DNA of 64,000 nt, taken from NCBI GenBank assembly GCA_900239685.1, contig OENT01000676.1, positions 1 to 64,000 of the forward strand, given 5' to 3'. The notes beneath the pieces were generated by a model that saw only the letters and a list, made by a program, of their open reading frames with translations, had not been told where the DNA came from and ran no database searches. The DNA comes from Rotaria macrura (taxonomy: Eukaryota; Rotifera; Eurotatoria; Philodinida; Philodinidae). The position numbers and the translations under genes are program-made. Of this stretch, positions 51,635-64,000 are shown piece by piece (the first letter of the stretch is position 1; each line of letters starts with the position of its first letter).

Positions 51635-54600
51635 ATGATTCTACTACGAAATGTTATCAAACCATCGATTCATATTCGTTCCGCTAGTGGGTATGTTAAG
51701 AATTATAACTCGAAAACGAAAACTAAATGCTATCAACAATTGTTATTTAGTTTATCATTTCGAATCAATGAATTAGCACGATTCAGTGATGGAAGTGCAA
51801 TTGCTCAAGTGATTATATTAGGAGAAAAGGAAAAGAACGTCTATCAAATAGCCTTTTTTTTCTGTCATGTATATAGTTAAATAATACAAGTGTACTTGTT
51901 ACAAGTGTTAGCAAAGCTAAAACATTATCATTAAATCAACAATCATTTTTACCATTAACTGTCTGTTTAACGAACAGAAAATACTTGAAGTATTTATATA
52001 TTCATTTATTTTTTTTTTCACGATCTCAGGTTGATTATCGAGAGAAAGCAGCAGCAGCTGGTCGAATACCTACGAATTATTTAAGAAAAGAATTGGGTTT
52101 AACTGATCATGAAATTTTAACTGGAAGAATGATAGGTAATACGGATAAATATCCAAGTAGAGTTTTTATTCAAATACAGTCAACTATTTAGATCGCTCAA
52201 TCAGACCTCTGTTTTTAAATGGCTATGTCTATGATACTCAAGTAAATTGCATTCTATATAAAGTTGGACAAGAGTTTAGAGCCGCAGTTTTGTTTTTAAT
52301 TTTCTTCCCGATGATAATCTTTTGTACGACTCTACTTATATACTTGTGCTTTGTGGAACAGATACTTCATAAGGATTTGCAGATCTGATTACTTCAACAA
52401 AACTACTTTCGTGGTTATGCTCAAAAATATATGATAAGGTTTTTGGTATAAGATTTTACTCGATAGGAGAAGTCTTCTATCTTGAAAAAAATATATTAAA
52501 TTTTCAATGAAAGAAAAAGAAAACAAAACTTCTTCGAAATTCATTGAAGTTCGACACAAGGCAAAAATAGTGAAGATGATCGAAATATGCTCTCGATGAG
52601 ATTTTTTTCTCCACAAATTTTGAATCCATACTAACAATAACAATATAGCTCCGATCTTCTAGAGAACCGCATGCGAACTATTCAATTCATATTGACCGAT
52701 AACTAAAAACTTTATAGAAGAATCGTTGAGCTATAAAAATATAATTTAAGATAACCGATAACTTTTACCATTGGCAGGAAAACGTAAAAATAGAGAGAGA
52801 AAGCTACTCTAAACTTTTGTCCACGATGATTTGATCATGAATACAGTATTGTTTATGAATAGGTTACATGTAATATATTGTCCGTCGATGGTATGACCGA
52901 GCCTGATGTATTATCAATTAATGCAGGTACGAAAATACTACAAATGGAATGTCGAATTTGTCGTATGGACAGTGAAAAAACTCACGGTTGCTGTTTTGTT
53001 TTTGTTATTGCTCTTACTATGAACTACGAAGAACTAAACGAGTGCATAATTAACATAAAGACGTGCTTCTCTCATTCTAAAACCACCCTTCCATCATGTA
53101 AATCCTTTTTTGATACAATTAACTTTCATCTTCATAAAAACATCTGTCTGTCACTGATACAACAGCTGTGTGGCTATCAGAAAGCTTAGTTTTCAATGAA
53201 AGAACTTTTAATTCACTTCAATTAAATCCAAAACTTTCAAAATTGGATAAACTAGTTTATAAGAGGTTTAAAAATAAAAATACTTTTGTTCATTGTTTGT
53301 CCTTGATGTGTCTATGATAAAAGTAATGAGATCTGAAAAACTATAATTAAGAAAAAATAGCTTTTAAATATTCAAGTTGAATTAATGTTGAAATAATTGA
53401 ATTTCTACATAATGAAACATCGTCTGTTATTTAATAATGTTGAAACATTTCAAACATTAGACACGATTGCGATAAGAAAGCTATAGTAATAGGTACGCTT
53501 AATAATAGATGAGATTATTAGTTTTCATTAGTCTGATTTACAATAATCTGACATTCGCTAGACTTGTTTTCAAGTTTTTGAAGAATATTAACTATGATCT
53601 TCAATTATTTTTCTTCTATGATGATACGGAATTTCACGAGTTGTTGTTGTGTAAGATCTGTCTCGATTAATTGTTTCATTGTTAGTCATAGATAAATTCT
53701 ATTTGAATAGCAAATTTCGATCAATTTTTAAAAGCAATCGACTGCATCGAATTATCGTTTATTCGTTCTATCGATATTAAGGACGTGTCATAACTACTGA
53801 TGACACCAGTACAATGCGTGACATTAAGGAAAATCGAATAAAGGTACTCAACATGTGTATTCTAGTAGTCTAAACATGACTCTATAATTCTATCATGATT
53901 CGTCATTCTATAGTTGTTATGATCATATTGAATCGAAAGCTAATCAATTCCAATAAAACGCCGTTTAACAATATCATTACTTGTATATTCAAGTGTCATC
54001 TATGTGATATTTCTTCTTGAAAAATTAAATTTTACCGTTCCAAATATTCTTGTAAAATTAGAAGAGCTCAAAGACAGAGAACAATGTACTCAACTTGTAA
54101 TTTAAATCATTTCTCTCTCGATTATTCATAGAAATACAAGGACGCTACTTTATTGTTCAACAAAGTTGAATGTTTCACGATGTAAAACTAGAATTAATCA
54201 TCTTCAGCTTGATTATGATCAGCGATTGCATACACATTGATCTTTTCTATGTGCAGAAGTATTATTCCACTTCAACTTTGCCTATCATAAAAGTAAATTT
54301 TGATCTTTTGACAGAAGAGAAAATATTTCTAATTCGGCTGCATTAGAAATGAAAACCATAGAATAGAATATAAAGCCTGACAAATTACTACTAGGAGCAC
54401 TGTTAAGTCAATCAATATATGCAGTTACTTTCAGGATTATTCAAATAAGAATTCTACGAGTAATATGAGTGTGTACGTAAATTCGTCGAACACTTTTATT
54501 TCAAGTAAGAATATTCAAAAATACGTTATCGTATAAATTGAATACTAACTTTATTATTTTTGTTTTTGGAAATCCATTCAAAGTCACTCATTATCATAGA

Positions 54601-57600
54601 TTAATTAATATTCAATACAATGAAACACTTTCCAGTTCTCTATGACTCATACAAGCTATTTTGAACCATACGAAAAACTTATATTTGGATTCCTGTAGCA
54701 AATTCATTTCTAGATATTCAATAATATTTTTTGTTCTCGAAAAATAGTTTGCGTGTGATTTTTTAAAAATATGATAGTAGAAAAAAATTGAAATAGGTCT
54801 TGTGTATATAGTATTGAAAAGTACTTTATATAGAGATCGTTTACTCAAGCCTTTAGTGAAGCACTGCCATGTTACAATCAGTATTGCTAATTAGTATGTC
54901 CTACGAACAGAGAACAATAGAATTTTCTACGACACGTATTTGAATCATGATTCGTTTTAGCGTCGGCATCGTTAGCAACATCTGATATTCCTTGGAATGG
55001 ACCAATTGGTGAGTTCTCAGTGTGATACAAATTTAGTAACCTGAAGGATTTCTCTTATCAGCTGCTGTCCGTATCGGTTCTATTGATGGTAAATTTATTG
55101 CAAATCCAACACGTCAACAAATGCAAAAAAGCGACCTTAATTTAGTTGTGTCAGTGAATCCCAAAGGACATCTTGGTACTCTAAAACAAAAGAAGAACAA
55201 AATAAAAACTTGAAAATAATTTTCCTTTGATTTATTCTAGTTATGATTGATGCATCGGCAAATCGTTTGGCGGACGAGAAATTTTATTCTGCGCTTGAAT
55301 ATAGTATTGAATGTTGTCTTCCAATCATAGAACAAATAAAAAATCTTTCAAATAAATCAAAACGTACAAATATTCAATTACAAACATTTAATAATGTTTT
55401 AGTTGAAAAAATCTCAGCATTATGTCATGATCGTCTTGTAAAAATTTTTACCGACTTTACACTTGATAAAGTAGCACGTGATACAGCAATTACAGCTGTA
55501 CGTGAAAATATATCCAAGGAACTATCAAGCGTCGAAGAAATTTCTTCAAATAATCTATCTGAAACATTTTCATATGTTGTCAAAAAAATCTTTCGTCAAT
55601 CAATATTTAAAAAATCACATCGATGCGATGGCCGTGCATTTGATCAGTTGCGTCCAATCAATTGTCAAGTTAATTTATACGAACCATTACATGGTTCAGC
55701 TTTATTTCAACGTGGTCAAACACAAGTATTATGTACAGTCGCCTTCGATGCACTTGATTCACAGTATCGTAATAATGATTTCGTATGGAGAACTGGTTAT
55801 AAACGTAAACCATTTATTCTTCATTATGAATTTCCACCGTATGCAACAAATGAAATTGGTCGAGCCTATGGAAGAGCTGATCGAAGAGAATTAGGTCATG
55901 GTGCTTTGGCAGAAAAAGCAGTCGAACCTATTGTTCCTAATGAACTTCCATTTATGATTAGATTAACATCAGAAGTATTAGAATCGAATGGATCGTCATC
56001 TATGGCTAGTGTATGTGCTGCTAGCTTAGCACTGATGGACGCAGGTAAAATTAAATATCGATCGATATTCTACTAGTAAGAATGATCTTTAAGAGATTAT
56101 TGAAAACAGAAATCTTCATAGTTAATGTATCAAACATTCTTATAAGCTATGTGATTAATATCTAATAATGTTGTTGAGAAAAAAATTTTAATATTTAATT
56201 CATAGATTTAGAAAAGTTTGTTGTGTCCAATAAAAGGTCATTCCTGAAGATATCAGATAATTTCAATGAGATGAAAAAGCTTAGAATTCAGTAATCACTC
56301 ATCAAAGATAGAGCTAGAAAGTGAATTGACATCGTATAGTAAATAGGTATATCAATATTATCAATTACTTTCACGATAATAGCATAATGTGGCACGTCGA
56401 TTAGAGTCACTCTGACTCAAAATAAAGATTTTTTAAAAATGTGACTCCATTTTTCAATCTTTCTCTGTGCGATTCCTACGTGTAGTTAGTTATACATTGA
56501 AGAATAAAGCATGTAAAATTTAATAGTAACAGAAGTTTCTATGATTTATCACTAGCATGTAGATTGCCCTTCAACTTCAGCTGGAATCGAAATAACGTTA
56601 AAGAATTGTGGACATAGTTTTAATGCATCGTACGAAACACTATCATATTTTATTGTTTACACAAGTAGCACCCCGAACAGCTTCGGGTACGAATAGAAAA
56701 AATTCTCTGGCTATAATTCATCCTAATGAACTGTAGAAGCTGATCCATAATGAAAGAATTAAATTGTCGATACAATTTTATATGCATAACAACAAAACTA
56801 AGCAGCTATAAATTCATAAGTGGTATCGTTGACACATAATTTGAATTATATGCAGCAGAGTCAGGAACTTAAGTAGATGAAGAATGTGTTTTTCTTGGAG
56901 AAATCAAAGACCTACCAAACTTAATCACGTGCTACAATCATATTAGTAATAATTGAATTTGATTAAAAATTGAATATTTTGGAAGACGAACATATTTTTC
57001 GACTGACAATTGTTTTTCTCTTTCTTCACATGTTAGATCTAAAACTTAGTAGCATCGTTCGAATTCGACTCTACATATACATAAGAAGTTAAAATAGTGG
57101 ACATGAACTCCGTTCATTTATAATCTCCTTTGCAGTTAAAACAAACTATGAGTAAAAAAGACAAGAGGTCAAGAGACAGTCTAGTCAATTTTACATCAAT
57201 TCTAACAAACTATCTTTATACAATTTAATAGGCATACAAATTCGTGAACCAGTTGCTGGTGTTGCTATTGGTCTTGTGTCGACATGTGCTAATGATGGTT
57301 CAGTGGCTGATTATCGTGTATTGACCGATATTCTTGTAAATATGTTTCTATACGAATTTCGATATTCGAACTCATTCAATTGTTTTTGTTTAATAGGGTA
57401 TTGAAGATTATATGGGTGATACAGATTTTAAAGTAGCTGGTACACGAAATAGTATCACTGCATTACAAGTATCTTTCGACAAGAACTTCCCTTTTGAAAC
57501 ACAATTTCGTACTGTTTCTTTTTCTTTTGTTAGGCTGATATAAAAAATATGGAAGGATTGCCATTAAATATAGTTCAAGAAGCATTACGAGCAGCACGAG

Positions 57601-60088
57601 GTTACATAAAATCTATGTGTTCATTATATATATATCTGGACCACTATTTATTTTTTAGATGCTCGTTGCAAGATAATTGATATTATGGATAAAGCCATAA
57701 GTGAACCGCGAAAAGCTAAGAAAAAGAATACACCTGAATTAGAAACTTTAACTATTCCGAGTCATAAACGTGGTCGTTTTCTTGGTATTGGTGGTTTAAA
57801 TTTAAAGAAAATTCTAACCCAAACTGGTATATTGAAAAATCATCCGTTTTATACGTCTTATCTAATTTTGTTACTATTTCTTTTGCTAAAATTAGGTGTC
57901 ACAATATTACCGATTGATGAAATAACTTATTCAATATTTGCACCAAATAAAGATGCGTTAAATGAAGCAAAACAAATTATTGATAAACTACTAGAAGAAA
58001 TGAAAGAACCAGAACTTGAATTCGGTGGAATTTACACTGGTAAAATTGTGGAAATACGTTCGAACGGTGTTCTCATACAATTATATCCAACGATGTCACC
58101 TATTCTATTACCCAATTCACAGCTTGACAAACGAAAAGTAACGCATACATCTTATCAAAAAAAAACTCATATAATCAATCTGATATTTACAACGTGCCAT
58201 GAAAACAAACGCTTTCATAATAGTTCGATCATTCTTTGTCTTTGAAATAGAATGGGAGAAAAACTTTTGGTTCTACGTGGATAGGTCCCATGTTATCTTA
58301 TGGTAACTGGGTATATTTTCAACAGATATAACTGACGATTGTACGGAACAAGAAGTTAATCATTCTTTAGCTCGCTATACACAATAACTAACTGAGAGAG
58401 TACAAATATACTTAAAATTTGTCAGTATGTTATCGAACTCGTAATTCAAGATAAAAAATTGTTAGACACTAATCCACATTTATTGAAACTATACTGAGTA
58501 ATCACAAAAAAAAATGTTACATGTTTGAATGGGATGTGAGCATACCTCTAACACACCCCGACCACACCTCTTCCAACACACTCACCAGCTACAAGTTTAA
58601 TCAGTTCGTCGTATAAGATAATGTTTTTCATTGAAAAATTAAGGTAATAAGTTATAATTGTTAACAGCATAAGAAAAATAAAGCAAAAAACCCAATAGAA
58701 GTTATTACTTTTCATTCAGAAAACGCGAATAAATATCCAGTAACAATGTAAAAAGAGTATCATGAATTATCATCTAACTATGAATTCACACAACATGATT
58801 CATTGCCATATAAAACAATAAAGATGGTCATTCACAGTTAAGACATTGATTAATAAGGGTTCACGAAGAAGAGTATTCGTTTTTACAAAAACAACGTCAA
58901 TTTATTTTAAGAAACGTTACTCATATTGGAACTAGAATAGTATGTTCATCTTGATAGAACCAAACGACCGTTGAAAAACTTATGCAAGATAAAAAGAATG
59001 AATCGTGTTGAGTAGTGTTTCGACAATAAGCCAAAGAATGATTAATTACCTTGTCTTTATGCACTTTCGATTACATGGAAACAAGTTAGCATGTCCTAGT
59101 AGACTCAAAGATATGCATATGAAAAGAACAAATTCATGTATACTCACATTTCCTAATCATCCCTATTCGAAACTGATTGATTTCATGTGTTTTATCTTTA
59201 GTTGGACTAACTGTGATTATAGTTAATATGCATTTAATGATGAATCTCGTTTTTTATTAATCCTTAGATGATTTGTTTAGCGGTACAAAATAGATGTGAA
59301 TTGTTTTGAAATACTGATAGCTTAAATTTAAAATGTGATTATGATTTTTCTCAACATTTGAAGAAGCTGATTATGACAATATTGAAAACTAGTGAAGTTT
59401 ACAAATCATAAAGCTTCAATCGAATATTCTCTTTCAATTTTGATTTTCAAAGTAATGCGAATTCATATATTGTAAGAGTATGACACAGAAACATAAAAGA
59501 TTTAATCTGCCTAGGTTCATTTTGAGGCAAGTCAACATCCTTAGGGTGTAGTTCCATCGAATTTTCTTTACTATCCATGATGAAAATAGTGATTTATTTC
59601 ATCATAGCATTATCATCATACATCTCGTTTGTTTGAAGTCAATATAAGATTCATAAATTGAAATATATGTCCATAAGATTGTTGTGTTGACGATTGAAAC
59701 AAACACCGACGCATTTCTATACGTTGATAGCCGTTCTGAGTGATTTTCAAAAATGGATACTCTCTCTCCCTCGCTATATTGTATTAATATAGAAAATTTA
59801 TGTCATGAGGCAATAAAAGACAATTGATAAATATTTATCTAGATCGACCATCCAAGTGCATTAGGTTTGAATGTTGGTGATGAATTACAAGTAAAATATT
59901 TTGGCCGTGATCCTGTATCAGGTACTATGCGTCTTTCCCGAAAAATTCTACTAAATACTGGTAATGTTGGACCAATAAGAAATATGATTTCAACGGAAAC
60001 CAATGAAAAGCGACCTGGTATATGGGATACTCGATCATCAAAGATATCATTATCTAATGAAACAAAGTCTATAGATAATAAAAAATAG
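51635..60088 (+). CDS. PNPT1: Polynucleotide phosphorylase, mitochondrial type
   Basis: Phosphorolytic 3'-5' exoribonuclease, in animals a trimer in mitochondria (family knowledge). Fourteen exons: 51635-51808, 51877-51960, 52030-52135, 52192-52241, 52863-52926, 54961-55008, 55062-55175, 55241-56044, 57232-57335, 57397-57468, 57534-57600, 57659-57826, 57896-58137 and 59843-60088. They total 2343 nt or 780 residues, close to the usual animal length of about 780. Order: basic Ser/Arg presequence (about 1-30), RNase PH-1 (about 35-185, with [16 protein letters not shown]), helical domain (about 215-330), RNase PH-2 (about 340-555, with [32 protein letters not shown] and the acidic catalytic cluster GDTDFK at 523-528), KH domain (GIGG loop at 605-608) and S1 domain (about 659-737, with VKYFGRDP). 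The start at 51635 is preferred because it opens a presequence-like [19 protein letters not shown]. An in-frame ATG at 51590 would add 15 residues. The exon 2 donor (GTCTGT) is weak but gives the expected PLT-VDYR join. Confidence 0.95.
52242..52862 (+). other. Intron 4 of gene E
   Basis: 621-bp phase-0 intron between GYVYDTQ and [10 protein letters not shown]. Nothing else is seen. Confidence 0.85.
52927..54960 (+). other. Intron 5 of gene E
   Basis: 2034-bp phase-1 intron between SINA and SASLATSD. No coding signal beyond read-through from exon 5. Confidence 0.85.
56045..57231 (+). other. Intron 8 of gene E
   Basis: 1187-bp phase-1 intron after LALMDAG. Nothing else is recognised. Confidence 0.85.
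57827..57895 (+). other. 69-bp stop-free 3n intron of gene E
   Basis: Donor G|GTATAT, acceptor CTAAAATTAG|G, inside the KH domain between LKKILTQTG and VTILPIDE. Retention would keep the frame but insert 23 mainly hydrophobic residues next to the GIGG loop. Comparison with known PNPases shows it must be spliced for a normal KH fold. Confidence 0.85.
58138..59842 (+). other. Intron 13 of gene E
   Basis: 1705-bp phase-0 intron that splits the S1 domain between SQLDKRK and [10 protein letters not shown] 73-codon open frame at 59005-59226 has no domain. Confidence 0.85.
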
Positions 60089-63000
60089 TCAATAATTTTT
60101 TTGTGGTTTCTTTTCCAACTACGTGTATTTCTTCTGTTAAACAGAAAGTATTTGTTTCTATTCTAGATAAAATAACTCAGATTTATGCGAAACATAGTTC
60201 AATAATCAATGAAGATTCAGTTTTCTTTCGTATGAAATTTTACTAACATTTCCTTTGTTTAGTGTTTTGTTTTTTTCGTATACGTTTTCAAAGACTTTGT
60301 CCATTATTTACCTTTTTACCATAATAAAATACTCAAAAATCTATTTTTCTACTTGTACTGTTAATGTGGTGAAAAAAATATTCATTCAATCAATAATATA
60401 TTTATCTGATACGATTTCTGATAGTTAAAAAGAAAAAAAGCTTTCAATATATCCAAAATATTTCACCTATTTAGTTTTGACAACGATACGATATATTTTA
60501 CTAGCTATAATCAATCATTCGAATTTATTTTGTTTTCGTTTTTCTACATTTACGAATCTTGTATCGCAAAAAAATCTGGGTTTCATTCAATTCGACTTAT
60601 TATCTATTGATCAATGGTTTTATAAAGATATGCTACGTCATATGATAGACAAAATCGAATGTCACCAAAAACGAAAAGCGTACTGGGGAACGTCTCCAAA
60701 TGCTAAACTGTTTTTCAGTAGAAACTATGATTACACGAGGAATTCTCGCACTCGATAGAAAAGTCTAGAATAGTCTTCTATTTGAGAACTCGCTTCTTAT
60801 GCTATAAAAATTCAACAAAACTTTCTGATGAAAAAGAAACTATGGCTGCTCAGAAATTTTAGTATTGAATTAAAACGTCGCGAGAACAAACATTGTCATG
60901 AGATTATCCACGATATCAAATGTCATAGATTTCAATGCTGAAAAATAGACAATGAATTTTCTGCGTGATTCATTCCAGTATGTTCTTAAATAATAGACTA
61001 AACTTTCTATAATTCAAGAATGAGGAGCAGAAAAACTCAACCCATGTAAAATTTTCTATTGCAAATCAAATGAGAGTCGTTTCGATCCATCAGTAAGTAA
61101 CAACTTGAACATTTTCTCTTGATCCGTAGGACTAATTAGTTTTATTCTTGTCAAAACGAAACAGAAAAGATCCATTGTTTTTCTCATATTGAAAGAAGCC
61201 AAGTAATCGTTTGCATTTGTTCGTATTCTTCTAATTTATATGTAGATAACTTGACACAAATGAATATCCAACTTTTGATCATCGTAACTCAACTAAAGAC
61301 ATGCATTGTTCTTAGGAGCTACCAGAAGTCGACAAAGTTTTCGTGAAACCTAAGCACAAGTGTTTACTTAAAAATGGATGAGAGACAATATGTAACATAA
61401 CATGCTGTAGAAAACAGAATTTTTTGCTTGTTTGTAAGGGTATCGACTCAAACCCACGGATTGTTCTTACACTGTGACCATACAACCTAACAGCGTTCGT
61501 ACTTATTTTTTATTCGAAAATTAATAAGATAATATTTTCAAACAGTATATTTTGATACCTTAAAATGTCCTCTATGAGTTCAATTTAATTCGAAGGCAGA
61601 TAGACAGAAATATAGAGATTCTTTCTGATTTGATTGGTTGGATTTCATAAGGATACATTAAATCTCAATTTGATCTATTGAAGAAATTAGTAACTTCCTA
61701 GATTCAATAGATCGAAGTAAATTTTAAGCGTCATTATTATTGTAAGTATGTAAGATTACATTTAGCTTGCTTTGTCATATATGTCATATGATCAATAAAT
61801 TACTTACTGTACCGAGTGATATGACTACTTTGCAAACATAGCATGTGGTCGATAAGATGTGGCGCAATAAAAAGTTAAAATTTACTCTGACATTGTTGAT
61901 TTCGTCTATGAGTCATAGTATTTTTCAATCGTCATTATTTCTACGATGCAAATTACACATACAGAACCGTTATATATTTTTACACATAGGCACACACTCA
62001 AGATTCATGCATGTTCATATTGATTTTTTAATTCATTTCATTTCCGAATATTGGCCACTAAAATGAGTTACTATAAATACTTTCAACGCCTTATTCATTT
62101 TGTTGACACTCTAATTTTAGCCATTAATTACGTAGGAAAAAAGCAATCAACTAAATCTATATCGTAAACGACCAACAAGATATGCCATGTTATTCATAAC
62201 GTTTCAGTAATACGACTGACGCAAATTTTTCGAACTAGAAAATAGTGGAATCAATAAACATTTTCATTCTTTCAAACATGAATTAATAAAGCCAGAAAAG
62301 TGACGCTTATAAAATGGAACTCGCCTACACAGAGCCCGTAGACTTTCTAACAATTCAAGTGATAAACAAACATAATCAGAGAAACACGTTTTTTGTATCA
62401 TTCTTGCAAGTTGCACGATCTCATCTCAATTTACACAACACGCCTCTTTTTGTTTCTCTACTACCGACCGTTGAAAAATATATTTACATGGTTCATTTTT
62501 TTGAAATCATATGATTTAATCTTCACGGTAATGCATACGAAATTTTCTATGAAAACAAGACCTATTAACATGAACTGTAAGGATAATGTTCTTCGATAGG
62601 ATAGCGAAGAAGTTGAGCTTCTAATTATATGACACATTGAATACAACGACACACAAAGATGATCTGTCGACGCATGAAATATAAAGTGCACCACAATATA
62701 AATCGTACTTTCTATGCAGAAATTCTTTGCCGATATCGAGACTATTCGCATTGTCTACTTGAATATCATTGATTATTCATACACAAAGTTTAGAAACCGT
62801 CCGAAAATCATTGAATAACCTATTATAATTATTTTAAATGTCCAACTAAAAATGAACGAATGTTAGTTCGAATTCTTAGCAAATTTTTAATTATTCGATA
62901 CAAAAACTATAAAAGATCGAGTTCGTCTCATATGTACTTTTTATCTTGATCATTGGATAAGAGATCGACCATCCCTCCCTCTGATCTCATTATGACGGAT

Positions 63001-64000
63001 TAAATTATTCGTTTACTTTAAAGGCAAAATTCATTCCCTATCTGTAACTATTGCCAGTTTGCTGAGACTGCGCTTTTTACAGAGCAAATCTTAATACATG
63101 CATTCGTATATGTTGCGTCAATTGTTTCTTATTATGTTTAATTAATCAAATATTCGTAGCATTCCATAGTCTAATAGGATCGAAGTTGATATTTTCAAGA
63201 CGCCCTTGTTACTGCATGACGACTAAGTTTATTTTCAAACAACTTTCAGTACGATCAAAGATAGCATAGAATGCTGAGATAATTATAACTCTATAGTCAC
63301 TCTCGATACAATAACACGATAGCTATATATTTTACATAGTAGAAATCCAATTAAACTTGCATAATTAGACATGTTCTATTGTGTTCATGTGTCAGTTTCT
63401 ATTGAATTTTCTTATTTTAACAAGCAAGACCGTTAAATTCCATAGAAACTTTGTATTTCTCGATTTATTTTTCAATGGTAATAGTTACGAATGCTGAATA
63501 AAATTACCTGTTGCCCTTAGTAACATAATTTCTCACATTGAATAGCAGTAGAGGACTAATAATTTTTTTTACAGCTACTCGCATTCTCGTGAGAAATATT
63601 GACTCAACGCAAATATTACAATTCATACCATTAAAATATGTATGCAAATCAATCTTAATTTTTTGAGATTAATCTAGATTGTTCTGTCACATGATGATGT
63701 TAAAATTTTATTTTTTATGCATCACTAGTACTGCTTAAATTATGACGGTCGAAGAGTAGTGCACTGAGAAAAAAAAGCAAAGACGTTGTTTGGAGTTTTC
63801 TTTTGCGTATGGGTAAATCATAAGCTTATTAATTGAATGTAAGATCGAAGTAGTGATTGAGGTATCGTATTTTTTTAAGAGAAAAAAATGAAGTAGCAAT
63901 ATGAAGTGTGAAATATGTAAAAGAAAGCAAACGAGGTAACAACATGAGGCAAATAAATTATTTTTCTGCGCCCCTCTTACGTCTTGCTTCATCGTGCTGT
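60089..64000. other. Terminal AT-rich region downstream of E
   Basis: 3.9 kb without a supported gene. The beginning is the probable 3' UTR of E, with a candidate poly(A) hexamer AATAAA at 60323-60328. The longest open frame, 60477-60758 (93 codons, plus), has no recognised domain or splice partners. Confidence 0.55.

Noticed and set aside
55478..55894. 138-codon plus-strand frame within PNPase exon 8
   Set aside because: Out-of-frame shadow of the conserved RNase PH domain.
60477..60758. 93-codon plus-strand open frame after gene E
   Set aside because: No recognisable domain, AT-rich codons, no splice partner. It lies where the 3' UTR and spacer of E are expected.
1..64000. CRISPR arrays, bacterial operons, tRNA or rRNA genes
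   Set aside because: Scanned by eye. No regularly spaced repeats, no ribosomal sequence and no convincing tRNA cloverleaf with a GGTTCRANNC arm was found. A tRNAscan run would be needed to exclude a diverged tRNA.

Overview
The window is AT-rich animal nuclear DNA. It holds five spliced protein-coding genes with GT-AG introns, homopolymer-rich (Q, N, S) disordered proteins and very AT-rich spacers. I see no operon, CRISPR, rRNA or bacterial feature. Introns fall into two size classes, about 53-110 bp and about 0.2-3.3 kb. WSC/C-type-lectin mosaic receptors, N/Q-rich proteins and many tiny introns would fit a rotifer, perhaps a bdelloid, or another AT-rich small invertebrate. That placement is an inference and no sequence search was possible.

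Layout. (A) 15205 to 1445, minus strand: an 11-exon gene for a 2196-residue, mostly disordered protein that I do not recognise. It carries four copies of a short motif, DPIxxRALxRF, and proline-rich SH3-ligand-like segments. (B) 29051 to 18477, minus strand: a 6-exon gene for a 1285-residue single-pass membrane protein. It has a signal peptide, alternating WSC and C-type lectin domains, one transmembrane helix and a 40-residue tail. (C) 33847-41242, plus strand: a 15-exon type I phosphatidylinositol-4-phosphate 5-kinase ending in a class I PDZ ligand, TRL. (D) 43966-51340, plus strand: a 9-exon paralogue of C with a large disordered insert in the catalytic core. (E) 51635-60088, plus strand: a 14-exon polynucleotide phosphorylase (PNPT1-like), 780 residues, with RNase PH-1, helical, RNase PH-2, KH and S1 parts and a likely mitochondrial presequence. 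It starts only 294 bp after the stop of D.

All five models were built by hand by matching splice sites and phases. Each sums to an exact multiple of three with no internal stop: 6591, 3858, 1821, 1965 and 2343 nt. A and B are tandem on the minus strand. B and C diverge from a 4.8-kb spacer. C, D and E are tandem on the plus strand. Between C and D lies a complete 178-bp non-autonomous hAT-type element with perfect 14-bp terminal inverted repeats and a perfect 8-bp target duplication.

Functionally, C and D would make PI(4,5)P2 at membranes, B looks like a cell-surface carbohydrate-binding receptor, E would degrade or process RNA in mitochondria, and A may be a scaffold or cytoskeletal protein (weak inference). 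The clearest items for follow-up are the receptor architecture of B, protein A, the divergence of the kinase pair with its optional PDZ tail, the intact hAT MITE, and three short introns that are stop-free and a multiple of three long.
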